A DNA stretch of 64,000 nucleotides, taken from positions 16,244,001 through 16,308,000 of the forward strand of contig NC_088679.1 in the NCBI RefSeq assembly GCF_950023065.1, read 5' to 3'. Of the stretch, positions 36,234 through 48,330 are shown piece by piece (position 1 is the stretch's first letter; the number at the start of each line of letters is the position of its first letter). The position numbers and the translations under genes are program-made. The DNA comes from Planococcus citri. Taxonomy: Eukaryota; Arthropoda; Insecta; Hemiptera; Pseudococcidae. A model generated the notes under the pieces. That model worked only from the letters and a program-made list of their open reading frames with translations. It did no database searches and had not been told where the DNA came from.

Positions 36234-37248
36234 TCACACTCTACAACCTATGTTTCAAACGTTTTCCTTCATCTCTAATTTTTAGATGATTGTCAATAAC
36301 ATGGTTGCTATAAAATGCAAAACAATGAACTGGTTTCAAAGTGTGATTAGACAGAATTTTCTTATTCTTCACACCCTCAAACTTTTCTTTCAAGCTTATT
36401 TTACTATCTTCAATTTTTGGTTAATTTTCAATAACTGGCTGCGAATTAATTAACCGGTTTCAAAATCTGATTAGCGGAAAAAGTTCAATTTTTCACACTC
36501 TACAACTTTTTCTTAAAGCGTCAAAAACCGGTTGCTAAATGCAAACCAATGAACTGGTTTCAAAATGTGATTAGACAGAATTGTGTAATTTTCCACGCCG
36601 GCTCGTCTTACAGCATTTGTTTTAAATTTTTTTCTCGATCTCCAATTTTTAGGTAATTTTTGATAACTGGTTGCCATTTAAGGAACCGGTTTCCAAATCC
36701 GATCAGCAAAAATGCTTCAATTTTTCACGCTCTACAATTTTTTTTAAAAAGCTGTCTTCTTTATCTCCAATGTTCAGGTGATTGTCAGAAACTGGTTTCT
36801 AAATGCAAACCAATGAACTGGTTTCAAAATGCGATTGAACAGAATTGTGTAATTTTCAACGCCCTACAACTTTTGTTTCAAGCTTTTTTCTCTATCTGCA
36901 ATTTTTGGGTATTGTTTGTCAACTGGTTGCAAATTAATAAACCGGTTTCAAAAAATGCATAGGTATGTATCTCGTTTTTGTCGCTTTCGTGTGTAGAATA
37001 CATTGCGCCAGTAAAAACCAGTTTCAATTTTTTGATCAACCTGGTTTTTCAATTTGTGGACACCCTGTGCATGGGCCTGAAATTTTCAAGGTGACTTTTA
37101 AAAGCCCTTATTTTTCCCTACTCAACGCTGCTTCATTCATCTCTCTAGCTCTTTCCACTTGGAAATAAAGTACCTACCTATTCATTGAGTACACCTAAAA
37201 GCAAAGGATCTACGGTTTTAAATAAGTAAGATATGCTTTTTGTTTCAG

Positions 37249-38281
37249 AAAAACCGAGCTCCAAATAAAGCCAGATAAACAAATTGTCCAGCAACATCAC
37301 CAAAACATATTGTTTTTGAAAACACACAAATGTGCCAGTAGCACTGTACAAAATATCTTGATGCGATTCGGTTTAAAACACGATTTAAATTTCGCTCTAC
37401 CAAAAAAAACCAACTACCTGGCGTATTTCGGAAATTTTTCAGAATCTGTGCTGCTAGCTCCTGCAACAAAAACTGGACAGAAGTATAACATGTTAGTACA
37501 TCACACTCGATATCGGAAATTTTTGAAAAACATAATGCATAACGACACCATCTCGATAACCATACTTAGAGAACCATCGAGTCGATTTGAATCTTCATTT
37601 CATTTTTACCTCTTGAACAAAAGATATGGGAAAAATTTCACCGAATTTTTGAATTTCTTACCTCGGACGAAAAACGGAATTTCTCAAATATACGATAAAT
37701 TTGATAGAGATGCCGATTCTGCGCATACAAAATTTGATCGAAATCAGATGAGTTTCGATTTAGGCCTATCAAGGGATTCTTTTCAAAATATTACGAAAAT
37801 TAGACAATTTATCAATGAAATAGATCGAGAATTTGATTTTGTCATGATATCGGAGTATTTAGAAGCATCCTTGGTATTGCTGGCCAATTTGTTGAGATGG
37901 CCTTTACATTATGTGGCATTCTTATCCCTCAATTCTAGACCTGATGTAAAGAAGTATAAATTGTCCGATATGGAAAAAGAAAAATTGGTGCAATTCAACT
38001 ACGCTGATTTTTTACTTTATAATCACTTTTTGAAAAAATTCAACGATTGTGTGTTGCAATATGGCGTCGATTCGTTAAAAAAAGATGTCGAGAAATTGAA
38101 ACGAATCAATAATGAAATCAAGGACAAATGCGTGATACAAGAACTAGAAAAAGGTTATAGAAACACTATAAGTTATAAATTGAAAACAGATGATTGGATT
38201 TGTACTCATAGTGCTAAATCAGAACTTCAATTCACTCAAGAGTTAAGGGACGTACACATGGCACGATTAGAAGAACCATAA
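37249..38281 (+). CDS. Galactose-3-O-sulfotransferase-like, copy B, catalytic exon (first exon not found)
   Basis: The catalytic exon of a second copy opens after a good acceptor ('ttttgtttcag') at 37249 in the same phase 2 as copy A, and runs to the stop at 38279-38281. It encodes about 343 residues with 'FLKTHKCASST' and 'ITILREPSSRFESSF' intact. The block from 'SFQNITKI' to 'VEKLKRIN' is nearly identical to copy A, whereas N- and C-terminal parts differ. No ATG plus membrane-anchor exon with a phase-2 donor was found between 32201 and 37248, which is filled by the 4.2-kb repeat element. Either exon 1 of copy A (30663-30778) is spliced to both catalytic exons, or copy B lost its first exon. 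AATAAA lies at 38356-38361. The reading frame shows no damage. Confidence 0.7.
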
Positions 38282-39234
38282 CATTTAGGTATAAGTTGAT
38301 AAGCTATTCGACATTAACAATAGGACTTGAGACAACGTATTAATTTTGAAAAATCAATAAATTCAAAAAAACTGTTTAAGGGCGATTTTCATACTTTTTC
38401 ATGAAACTCTCACACATTAAACTGCAGTTTTGGGTATTCTGGAGCCTCCAGTGATTTCTAATTTTCTGCAAAAGTTTCAAATCACTATACCTAGAAGGTC
38501 ATGAGAACACACAAAATAAGACCGGATCAAAGTAATAAATGTTGAAATTTATTTTTATGCTTTCCAGAGTGATTTGAAATTTCTGGAGAGAGTAAAAAAA
38601 AATCGCTGGAGGCTCCAGAATGGCCCAAAACTGGTATGTAGTGTAAGTACGTACTTACACTGATGTATGGGAGTTAAATTTAGGAAATTATTCACATTAA
38701 TTCTCTTTGCTAGTAAAATCTCCTTTCATGAAAAAGCTTGAAAATCGCCAGTAATACTGCAGCTTTTTGAAGTTTTTAAATTCTCAAAAATTCGTCGAAA
38801 GTTCAAAAATGAACCTGAACCCATGAAATTTTAATTACAAAAATGTTTTAGAACACGTTCGCTTTCGATCTATACCCCGATTTCGTTCAAATCGGAGGGT
38901 GTAACTTTGAAAGGATTCTCAAAGGCCAGTTGATTTTCCTTTTTCAGAATCAAACTTTCTAAAAATCTATTACCTATTTGAACTCAAAAAAATTTTTAAA
39001 ACCAAAAATGAACTCCTTACACAGAAAATGCGAGATTTTGAGAGCTTTTGTCATCACGTACTTCGCTCGAGTCTTTTTGCTTTTCTTTTTTAAAACTGAA
39101 ATTTCTAAAAAAAAAACATTCAAATTTTGAAATTTTTAAGCTAAAAAAAACATTCAAATTTTGAAATTTTTAAGCTAAAAAAATCAATCTCCTCCCATAT
39201 AAACATTGTTCTTTCACTTATCAAAATAAGAATT
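38282..39234. repeat. Repeat-derived spacer
   Basis: Two facing CTGGAGCCTCCAG cores (about 38447 and 38610) form a short foldback with 'gtttcaaatcacta' and 'agtgatttgaaatttctgg' arms. At 38870-38945 lies a degraded complement of the CAAGGGA-type element end ('cgttcaaatcggagggtgt'). Two 38-bp direct copies of an A/T-rich block follow near 39110-39180. No gene is seen. Confidence 0.5.
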
Positions 39235-39789
39235 TTCTGTTGTGTTCACTCATCTACCTCTTTAATAAATTCAACACCACAGTCGTGTTTTTCAATTTTG
39301 AAAAATCAACCATCAAAGGGTAACTTTGGATAAGAGCTTTGAATTTCAAGTGGCAAGTTTTTACTCTCTAAGTATGCAGCTAACTGGTTGATGTAACAGT
39401 GTGGATAGGTAGATAGGTAGGTTAGGTATATTAATTTTGTAGGTGTATCAAAAGAGTAAAAATCAGAAACTCTGTTCGTGGACTGAAATAGACTCTCCAA
39501 ATCGATTTCCATCTTTTTCGAGCCAACTTGGAGCCTCCATCAAAAGTTGAATTTTCTTCAGTAATATTTCAAATCGCTCCAGAAAGTATTGTCATAAACT
39601 ATGAAAGCTGAAAATTCAATCCTGTCATAAGTTCGCTTCTTCAAATCGATTAAGGCGGGTGAATTGCAAATCCGAAGTGACAATTGTTTAAAAGTGTAGT
39701 TTTTTACAAGTTGAAAAGTCCAAATCCAAAATAAAAAAAAAACTGAATTGTTAATTTTTGCATCGAATTACTCAAAACTTTGGTATCTT

Positions 39790-40047
39790 CTAAAGTGGAC
39801 CCCCCCCCCCGAATCGATTTCCACAATTTTTAGGCTGACCTCGACCTGCACTCGATCGACTCGACGACGTTGATATTTTTTTGATCCTGCGGAATTGTCT
39901 CCTCGAATCTGTCATGGTCATGATGGTGAGTTTCAAATTTGAATAAATTTGATTCGGTGAAAACAGAGAAAATTTTAAAAAAATTGTCTGATTTTGGTGT
40001 GGCAATGAAAAATGCATTAGCCTACTACAACGTATAGTATATTTCAT
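39790..40047 (-). CDS. Small conserved ORF, unit A (unknown)
   Basis: An 85-residue frame that starts MKYTIRCSRL and ends with a Ser/Arg-rich segment ('MTDSRRQFRRIKKISTSSSR') and a Gly-rich tail. It is not recognised. It aligns with the ORF at 47755-47997 in the duplicated unit. The two differ by three indels of 3, 6 and 6 bp, all of which keep the frame, although surrounding noncoding sequence has indels of every size. That is modest evidence for coding constraint. No RNA-level signal is visible. Confidence 0.3.
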   Translation of the reverse strand: MKYTIRCSRLMHFSLPHQNQTIFLKFSLFSPNQIYSNLKLTIMTMTDSRRQFRRIKKISTSSSRSSAGRGQPKNCGNRFGGGGPL

Positions 40048-43000
40048 TTCAAAAAACAAAAATCTAAATGAAATTGAAGAAATAATTCTTTTAAATTGCT
40101 CTTTACCCCAAGCTCTAACTTTTACCGTTCAAAAGTTCTCGAAGTTTGAAGTTGCGAAATGTGCCAATGTGGTCACTGATCAACACACAGAGGGACTGAT
40201 TAACATGAAACATGATTGACCACTTTCCGCAACTTCAGGTGAATCTACAACGTGGCATCATTTGGTGTTCCAGTTTAGCTCCATAGTACCTGCGCGTTGG
40301 ATGCGCGCGTCACCGGTATTCTGACTGTAACTCTGATTGTGTTGCTTGGACATCTTGGACTCTCTATGTTTACATCATCTCGCATCATGTACACTTCGAT
40401 AAGAGTTGTCCATTAGTGTATCTTCTATCGTCCTTCGTCCAAGGGTTTATACATCAGTTCCTCAGACGAAAGACCAACTTGTAGATTTATTTGTGTTTTC
40501 TATTATTTTATGCACGCTGATTTAATGTTAAACCATTGAGATGTCAAAGTATATGTAACGAACGCGATTTTTTTCCATGTTTTTAATGTTAACGCGTGTG
40601 TGTTTGTGTTTTATGAAAGTTTTGAGTTAATTGATTTGCGACGCCAAATTCATTGACGAAGCAGCGCTGTTCTTAACTTTAGATCTTATTATTATAGGTA
40701 AGCTGGATTTATTTTGATTAATTTTTTTTACATAAAGAAAGGTAATATGGGTGGTTAATTAATTACCTAGGATGAGGAAAACTGGAGGTGGCTGAAATGG
40801 CTGAGATAGAGTGAAAAATTAAGAATGGTTTTGGTTCTGATTGCTTTTCACGAAGGAAGAACAGTTATCAATTTTTAGCGATTTGGGCTATTTTTTTTTT
40901 TTTTTTGAATTTCATTTAAAAAAGCACGAAAGGAAAATTTTTTCAAAAATAGAAAACTTATGACAATTTTTGGTTAAAAAGCAAGATTTTTGGGCGGTTT
41001 GTAAAAGCAACATTTCTTTGGTAATTCGATCTTGAAAAAAGAAGACTTTTTCACAATTTTAGCAACTAAAAAAACTAGGTCCAACTTTTTCACCAACAAT
41101 TTCTGCAAAAAACGAAGCCGCAACTTGATTTTTAATTGTTTAAATTAATTTCCAATACTTCTACAAGAATTAAAATTTTGGAGAGATCAAAAACCTCACC
41201 GGAGTCTTTAGAATGACACAAAATGGTGAAATTCAGTTCAAGAGAGTTCATTTTATATTTCAGTTTTGGAAGAAATTTCCATCATATAATTACTGAGTAC
41301 GTGAGTAGGCAGGTGAATGGTTTTTTTTTTTTTTTTTTTTAAATGCTTAGGTAAACTGCTGAGAATTGTCAGTTCAAATACTTTCAAAAATTTGCCTATA
41401 GGTAATCAAAAGATCAGTTTGGGCAGTTGAAATGTTGCGTTATAGGGGTTTCAGATCATGTCCTTGACCAAAAATTATGTCCCTTTGTAAAATCAACATT
41501 TCTTGATATGATCAATTTGATCCATTTGGGCCCCAATTTATAAATTATAATCCTTCTCTCGTCCATTTTTCGATGAAAAGCAAAGTTTTAGGTTTTCTAG
41601 TTTTCAAAAAATGCATATCTACTGATTGAATAATCTCAAATAAAATTAAGTCCATGCCCCATGCGATAACTGATCAATTTACGAGCAAACTTTCAAAATG
41701 TACCTATTCCTGCTGATTCAAATTCAACATTTTTTTGAGACACTCTTCTTGAGGAAGAAAAAGAATTCGAACAAATCCGTCGAAAGTAAACTCTTGAGGG
41801 AATAATTTTGGATTAGGAGTGAGTGAAAAAGACTGCGAAAAAATTCGTTGGAAACTTTAAAACAATGTTTTGAACCACCATCAGGCATCAAAGTTGAGCC
41901 ATTTGAGGTAATTGTATATCCATAACGAAGTATTTTATAGTCAAATGAAAAAGAACAGTGCTTTACAAATTACAATAGAATATAAATAAATGTAGAGAAG
42001 GCATTCCCTTTTAGCACTTCTGATGATTTGGTGTACTTAATGGGTATGGTCAGGTCAACTTCGTCCTATTCATTGTTACTCGTATAATGCTGGCGCCATC
42101 ACTTGCCTTGTACAAAGCTGCTCAGATGAGTCCTTTTTTACCCAGTAGGTCTAGGTACTCGGTGCTGGTGTTCTATTCATCAGATTCCCAGTAAAAAGAA
42201 CAGGTTCTTTTGCTCATTCTAAAAAGCAGGTGCGGGAGTAAAAGAGTAAAAATAAATAGCAAGCGAAGCTTTTGTGTTGTTTAGATTTAAAATTAAATGG
42301 CAGGTATTTTGAATATAGTGGTTTTGTATAAAAAATTTGTAAATAAATGAGGAAAAATGGACATTGAAATAATATAAAAAATGACTCTGAAAAGCTCATA
42401 GTATTTGTACCCTACCTATAATTTTCATTTCAGTATGTTCTTTCGAGAGGAGGTGCCGTTAGTTCTAATAAATTACTTTGATAGGTAGCTATAAAATTGA
42501 AACATTTCATAGCTTATTATTACAGAATGACGAATTCTACAATCTCAAAAGTTGACTTAACTGTAATAATTTATCATTTTAACCCTTGAATGGCACATTT
42601 TGGGGAGGGGAGGGGGGGGGGTTGAAAATTTAAAAAATTCGTAATCGCAGGAAAAAACAACGAGGGCGCCCTCTGCGAATTTTTTCTAGAAATTTAGTTA
42701 CATCCTTACAAGAGTGTAACATATTATCTATCTTTTGTAGAGCTCAAAAATCGATGTAACATGCTCAAAAAAAAATCAAAATCTTGCAAAAAAAAACGTG
42801 ATTTTTCGTCATTTGTTGCCGTGTTTAGATTTTCTTGAACAAAATTTCTGGAAAAAGTGAAGTTTCAAGCAAAGTACGTAAAAGGACACGAATCTGATAA
42901 TATTCCATTTTTAAGCCACAATCGTACCTATAGGTATCTAAAGGTAGAAACAAATTAGTAGTCCAGTAGCCAACAGCAATGTAAACTGCATTTCATGATA

Positions 43001-43884
43001 AAAGCGTGAAACTTTGCTTGAATGGTGCCCATGCCCAAAGACCCCAAAGCAAAATTTTCAAACACAGAGGTTAGCCCCCCCCCATTTTTCAAAACACCGT
43101 TTTCTGACCGTTTTGGCGTCATTTTCATATAATTCAAGCGTCTCAAATTTGAAATTTTCCAACTGAAGATTTTGCCTTTTTTCTCAAAAATACCCCAAAA
43201 GTGCAGTTTTTTGGACTTGAATACCTATTATTTGAGAAAAAAGGCGAAAATAAATTCTCGTATGGAAAATCTCAAATTTGAGACACTGGAATTACAATAT
43301 GAAAATGACGCGAAAAACGACCAGAAAATGACATTTTGAGAAATACCTAAATCGGATCAGTTCGCCTGCCAAACGTTAATTACAGAGCAGCGAAAGCATA
43401 GAATGGGTTCAAATTTTAAATAATGCATGTTTTTCAAGACATTTTAAACAATCCTACGCATTCATTTGTCGATACGTTGAGAAGTTTTCAAAAAAAAAAA
43501 TACGATTTAATGAAATGTTGGGCTTTCTGAGAAAAATACATTTTCTTGAAACTGTATTTATTCAAAAACTATTCAACGTATCAACAAATGCATGCATAGG
43601 ATTGTTCGAAATGCATTAAAAAACAAGTATTTCAAATTTGTGCCCATTCCCTGCATCCGTGGCTCTAAATTATGTATAATAATATTAAAGTTTGTCCCAT
43701 AAGACCAATGTAAAATAAGACATTTTGGTATATTGGGAATGTGCCCTTAATCAAGGTAAATTAGTAATTTTTCTCAAGTTTTTTTTTGAAATACGTGTAG
43801 GTAATTTTTGTGCCTTTAAGAACTTGAGATTTCTTTGTCACTAATTTAAATTTTTACGTTTTGTTGTGTAGGTACCCTCCCAAA

Positions 43885-45858
43885 ATGGATGCCCAACAAC
43901 GTCTAAGGGAACAACTTCTTAAGAATATTGACAGACTTGAAAAGGAGAATGAAGATCACGACGAAGTAATCCGGGCTGCAAAAAGAAGAATTGCAGAACT
44001 CAAAAAGGAACATAAAAAATTAATTCGAAGTATAAATAAGAAGCGGGAAAAGCTGAAGAAATACAAAGTACATATGTAAACAGTTCTTCTCTTACTAGAC
44101 TAAGTAGATATAGAATTTAAACCATATCCAACAGAGATTTTCCATTAGCTTTACGTAGACGTATTATGAACAAGGAATATTGAGTAGGACATATTGGTAA
44201 TGCTATCTTTATCTTTTGAAATGTCCGCTTTTGTTCAGCTTGTACATACGAGTACATTCGTAGCTGGGTGCCCAGGTTGGATAAGTCATTGCTTGATGCC
44301 ATGAAATTGAACCCTACACATTTACGAAGTAGGATGACGAGAATGACGAGATATCGATGCGTGCTTGAAACTAATTCTATCAGAGTACCAAAATGAGCAA
44401 AGAAATCTTGTAAAAATTTGATCATTGATTCGGATGTTGGCGCTTTGTAATTGAGGAGTGCAGGGAAAGAACGGCATAATTGTTAAAAGTATTTTTATCG
44501 TCATGCACTATTTTACTCTAAAAACTATAACGAATTGTAAAGGGTGAAAAGTTGAAAGTTTGAGGTGAAAAAAAATTATAACAGAAATTTTATATAATTT
44601 TTTTTCTCGGTGGTATTTTGTTCATTGAAGTGAGCACTTCCATCCAATGTTTATGAAAAATGCACATTTGTCATTCCACGTCAATTCAACCAAGAAGTAC
44701 TTACAAGGGAACCTCTTGAGGTGTTACTCTCCGTTTTTTAAACGGGACCACGATTTTTAGAAAAAGCATAGTCTAAAACCCACAACACCAAATTTTCAAC
44801 TGCTCAAGTTTATTTTTCGATTTTTGGCGAATTTTTGAAAATTCAAAATTGACTGTTTTTGGCGATTTACGATTTTTTAAAAAAAAGTACGTACTTGATC
44901 AATAAAAATGGTTAAAATAAGTCCCAAAACTAATATCAATTACCCAAATCCAAATTTCACCATTTCCAGCCATTCTGGAGCCTCCAGCGCGATTTTTCAA
45001 TTTCTCCAGAATTTTGAATTTGCTCCAGAAGGCGTGAATATGCAGTTGGGCAGCTAAAAATCGAGTTTTGTATTATACTCGACATGTTTAAACGAGTTTA
45101 TCTACATTTGAGCCGATTTTGGGAGTGACACCTCAAGAGTGGTTTTTTGACCAGCTTTTTTCAGAATTAAAAAATCCAAAAAATCAAAAGATAACCGTGT
45201 GTGAGGAAATTTTTGAAATTCGCGCGAATTGCTGTATTTTGTCCGTAACCACCCCCTAAATCAAAATTTCACAATTTCCAGCCTCCAGCGCGATTTTCAA
45301 TTTCTCCAGAATTTTGAATTTGGTCCCCTATTTTCACGTATCCGTTGAATAAGTAGAAAAAAACCTTTCACTCGATGAAATAAACTCATCACAAAAAAAT
45401 CAAAATTTGAAAAAATTCAAAAAATAAACGAATTTTAATTTTTTTGCTATGAGTGTGATTTTTATCAACTTTTTCATGAAATACGCCAGAAAGAGGTAAA
45501 AATAAGACAACAGAACGAATTTAAACTTTTTTTGATATTTGGAATTGAAAATTGAATTTCTTCGAATTTTGTTTTTTTTGTGATGAGTTTCTTTCATCGA
45601 GTGGAAGGGTGAAGAGTCTACAGTATTTATTGATAATTAATTGCCTGCTCTTTTCAAACATCTGAGAATTTTTCAATGGGAAGTCTTGGTAAATTCAACA
45701 TTCGTGATATGAAAACCTTTCAAAAATCACTACTGAGCTGTTTCTCAATTTCAACCAATTTTTTTTGTGTCAGGGCGAGTAATTGATGATTATCTTGATT
45801 TTTACTGATTTACTGTTTTGTCTTTTCGCAGGGAATGCTGAAATCGATGAAAAAATGA
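43885..45858 (+). CDS. Small coiled-coil protein, unit A
   Basis: The coding exon 43885-44067 encodes 61 residues of almost pure charged helix: MDAQQRLREQLLKNIDRLEK and onward, with heptad-spaced Leu/Ile (coiled coil about 5-60). A GT donor follows at 44068. The best acceptor with an open continuation is 45832, adding eight residues (GMLKSMKK) before a stop at 45856-45858. If the donor is not used the ORF ends at 44079. A probable noncoding first exon ends at donor 40698, and its partner acceptor gives 43872. No known domain is recognised. In the last exon, the frame open in unit B for 27 codons is broken here by a 2-bp deletion. Confidence 0.5.
44704..45320. mobile_element. Harbinger-like single arm inside unit A
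   Basis: Starts CAAGGGAACCTCTTGAGG directly after TTA (44701-44703). It follows the left-arm order of the element at 16777: 'gggaccacgatttttag', 'ggcgaatttttgaaaa', a CTGGAGCCTCCAG core, 'aaggcgtgaatatgcag'. It breaks off near 45320, where it joins a fragment of the 28680-type foldback (45320-45600). The same composite is at 52425 in unit B, so it predates the duplication. Confidence 0.6.
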
Positions 45859-47754
45859 GTCAATCAGCTCGATAAGGACGCTGTCATCGAACAAGATTTC
45901 GTTCCTATTCTGTAGCACTTTGATCGCTGCAGAGGCAGCAGCCGCGGCCACAGCCAATTTGCTGAAACGTGTACTTTTTCCCCCTTCTAATCTGTTTTGT
46001 AATATGTTTGAATTTTAGATTTTTTTATTATAATAAGTTATGTAATTATAGATACTTGAATGCTCCTTATTAAAAATAATTTTTAGTAACTTCTATTTTT
46101 ATTATTATTGTGAAATTGACCTGCAAATTTATGATTTAGTTGACATCTGACCCCCTCCCCCTCCCCCAACAATTTAAAAGAGTTTGAAACCTCCATTTTC
46201 GGTACTCTTCTGCATCCACGAAACCTTGACAAATTACTTCCTCAAAATTACAGCTTAGTGGTTTTGATACTTGCTCAGGCCTTTTTAAAAAAAAATAAAA
46301 ATAGAAAAAAATAGTTTCATGGACAATGTTGTGTCTAGTTGTCCTTCACAAAAGATCGAGGGTTTTATTCATACCGTCTTGTTGTGTTCTGTTTCTTATG
46401 TTGGAGATCTGTGTTTGTAATTGTAACTTGTGTGTGATTCGTGTCAGATAAAAAACGGTTGCATTCATCATTTTAAAAAAAGGTTCAAAATGAGACACCA
46501 TCTATCAACACTTCCTCATCATACCAAATTTCGTGCTTCTTAAGTACTTACCTATGTTTTGAATCTGACAATTTGAAGTATTGAATAAGACGTTATATTT
46601 TATAATGCGAATTTCTTACATTAGTCCAGAATTTCACATTTTCAAATTTGGGTCTCTGAATAAATTAAAGTCTGAAAAGGTAGTCCTTCACTCTCAATTT
46701 GGGTAAAATTAAGAAAATGTAAAATTTATCAAAACCATGAGATGCGTCGTTGGACACCTGTTTTTTTTTTATTTTTTTAAATTAAAAAAAAATAAACTAC
46801 GACTTTACAAGAAAAATGTAAAGAGTGCCCAATTTTAATTTCAAGGGCCCTAAATTTTGCAGAGGAAGTCTAAAAATTATTCTGAATTGTATTCCAACGG
46901 TAAGTCCAAAATTTGAATCAATTTGGTCCCATAGGGTGCATAATATGCTCCAAAAACCAAATATTTCAAATTTCTGGCCCCTTCCCCAAAAATTTTGAAA
47001 AAACTGAAACACAACCTCAACACTCTTGTATGTTTAGCACCTGGTAAAAATTTCAACCATTTGGCCTCCATTGGGTGGGGCGGGGATAGGTACCTGGTGC
47101 ATATACTTGAAAAAAATCAAAAAATTCTTATGAAAAGTTCTAAAGAATTTTATTTGGCCCCCTATTATTAAAGCTAGGAAGCTGATTTTTTTTTTTAATC
47201 AAAAGCTCGCATTCTATTGTGTTCGCTTATCTACCTCTTCAATAAATTCAACGCCACAGTCGCGTTTTTCAATTTTGAAAAATCAACCATCAAAGGGTAA
47301 CTTTGGATAAGAGCTTTGAATTTCAAGTGGCAAGTTTTTACTCTCTAAGTATGCAGCTAACTGGTTGATGTAATAGTGTGGATAGGTAGATAGGTAGGTA
47401 TATTAATTTTGTAGGTGTATCAAAAGAGTAAAAATCATAGCTCGGTTCGTGGACTCAAACAGACCCTATAAATTGATTTACATCTTTTTCGAGCCAACCT
47501 GGAGCCTCCATCAAAAGTTGAATTTTCTTCAGCAATTTCAAATCGCTCCAGAAAGTGTTGTGTGAAAGCTGAAAATTCAATCCTGTCATAAGTTCGATTC
47601 TTCAAATCGATTATTAAGGCGGGTGAATTGCATCCGAAGTGACAAGTTTGAAAGTGTAGTTTTTTGTGTACAAGTTGAAAAGTCCAAAATAAAAAAAAAA
47701 ACGAAATTGTCAATTCTTGCATCGAATTACTCATATTAGTAACTTTGATATCTT

Positions 47755-47997
47755 CTAAAGTGGAACCCTCCCGAATCGATTTCCACAATTTTCAGGCTGA
47801 CCTCCACTCGATCGACTCGACGACGTTGATATTTTTTTGATCCTGCGGAATTGTCTCCTCGAATCTGTCATGATGTTGAGTTTCAAATTTGAGTAAATTT
47901 GGTTCGGTGAAAACAGAGAAAATTTTAAAAAAATTGTCTGATTTTGGCGTGGCAATGAAAAATGCATTAGCCCACTACAACGTGTAGCATATTTCAT
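47755..47997 (-). CDS. Small conserved ORF, unit B (unknown)
   Basis: An 80-residue frame paralogous to 39790-40047. It starts MKYATRCSGL and shares 'SLP.QNQTIFLKFSLF' and 'MTDSRRQFRRIKKISTSSSR'. Its tail is shorter (ending GNRFGRVPL). Length differences from unit A are all multiples of three. Function unknown; it may simply be an open frame kept by chance since a recent duplication. Confidence 0.3.
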   Translation of the reverse strand: MKYATRCSGLMHFSLPRQNQTIFLKFSLFSPNQIYSNLKLNIMTDSRRQFRRIKKISTSSSRSSGGQPENCGNRFGRVPL

Positions 47998-48035
47998 TTC
48001 AAAAAACAAAAATCTAAATGAAATTGAAGAAAAAT

Positions 48036-48330
48036 TTTATTTGTATAGGTAGGAAATTAGGCAGTTAGAGTAGGGCACATTGTATTAATTAGTTTAGGCT
48101 AGTTGGAACGATGTGTATATTTCGTTGTATTTCATATGGCATGTTTGTTAAAAAATAAAAACGGCCATATGATGAAATAATTGCATTCTTTCTACGTATT
48201 GGGCTTTTCTGCTAGATGCGGGTTGCCGAATCTCTGCCTGATTCTTATCGTTCGCGGATGCTGGAATTTTGAGTGGACACATATAAGTAGGTACATATTC
48301 CAATATTGCAAAATGTTCGTATTTTTATTC
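48036..48330. other. Insertion present only in unit B
   Basis: About 295 bp lie between sequences that are adjacent in unit A (near 40083). It contains an AATAAA ('aaaaaataaaaacgg'), a GTATAGGTAGG word and 'cgttcgcggatgctgg'. It may be a short retroelement end or MITE; neither clear termini nor a target duplication could be fixed. Confidence 0.4.

Larger units (their letters stand above)
33003..37158. mobile_element. 4.2-kb inverted-repeat element between the sulfotransferase genes
   Basis: The ends are inverted repeats of about 190 bp: 33003-33200 reads 'gtggaaagagctagagag', 'gaagcagcgttgagtagg' and on to 'gcgacaaaaacgagg', and 36965-37158 is its complement. Pairing resumes inside: 34660-35250 matches the complement of about 36235-36960. 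These inner arms are built of repeated 'gaaaccagttcattgg', 'caaccagttgacaaa' and 'aaaaagcttgaaac' blocks, five to six copies per side. The left arm is interrupted by about 1.45 kb (33200-34655) that includes a hAT-like MITE. The loop (35286-36233) is itself an inverted-repeat element. No transposase was found and no target duplication is visible at the outer ends. Confidence 0.65.
39235..47211 (+). repeat. Tandem segmental duplication, unit A
   Basis: First of two directly repeated units of about 8 kb. The start ('ttctgttgtgttcactcatc') matches the start of unit B at 47212, and the end ('gattttttttttt', 'aatcaaaagctcgca') matches the end of unit B near 55250. Corresponding landmarks recur in order: small minus-strand ORF, probable 5' UTR exon ending at donor 40698, coiled-coil exon, Harbinger-like arm, last exon. 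Unit A has about 700 bp (about 40850-41555) and about 380 bp (about 43400-43780) that unit B lacks. Confidence 0.85.

Noticed and set aside
36660..36962. 100-residue ORF with repeated 'NWFQNAIEQN' type words
   Set aside because: It is a translation of the repeated arm units of the 4.2-kb element; the same words occur on the opposite strand of the other arm.
44117..44425. 102-residue minus-strand ORF after the coiled-coil exon in unit A
   Set aside because: The matching region of unit B has a 4-bp insertion and other frame-breaking indels, so no coding constraint is evident.
46797..47071. Overlapping minus-strand ORFs at the end of unit A
   Set aside because: They lie in degraded repeats that are not kept open in unit B.
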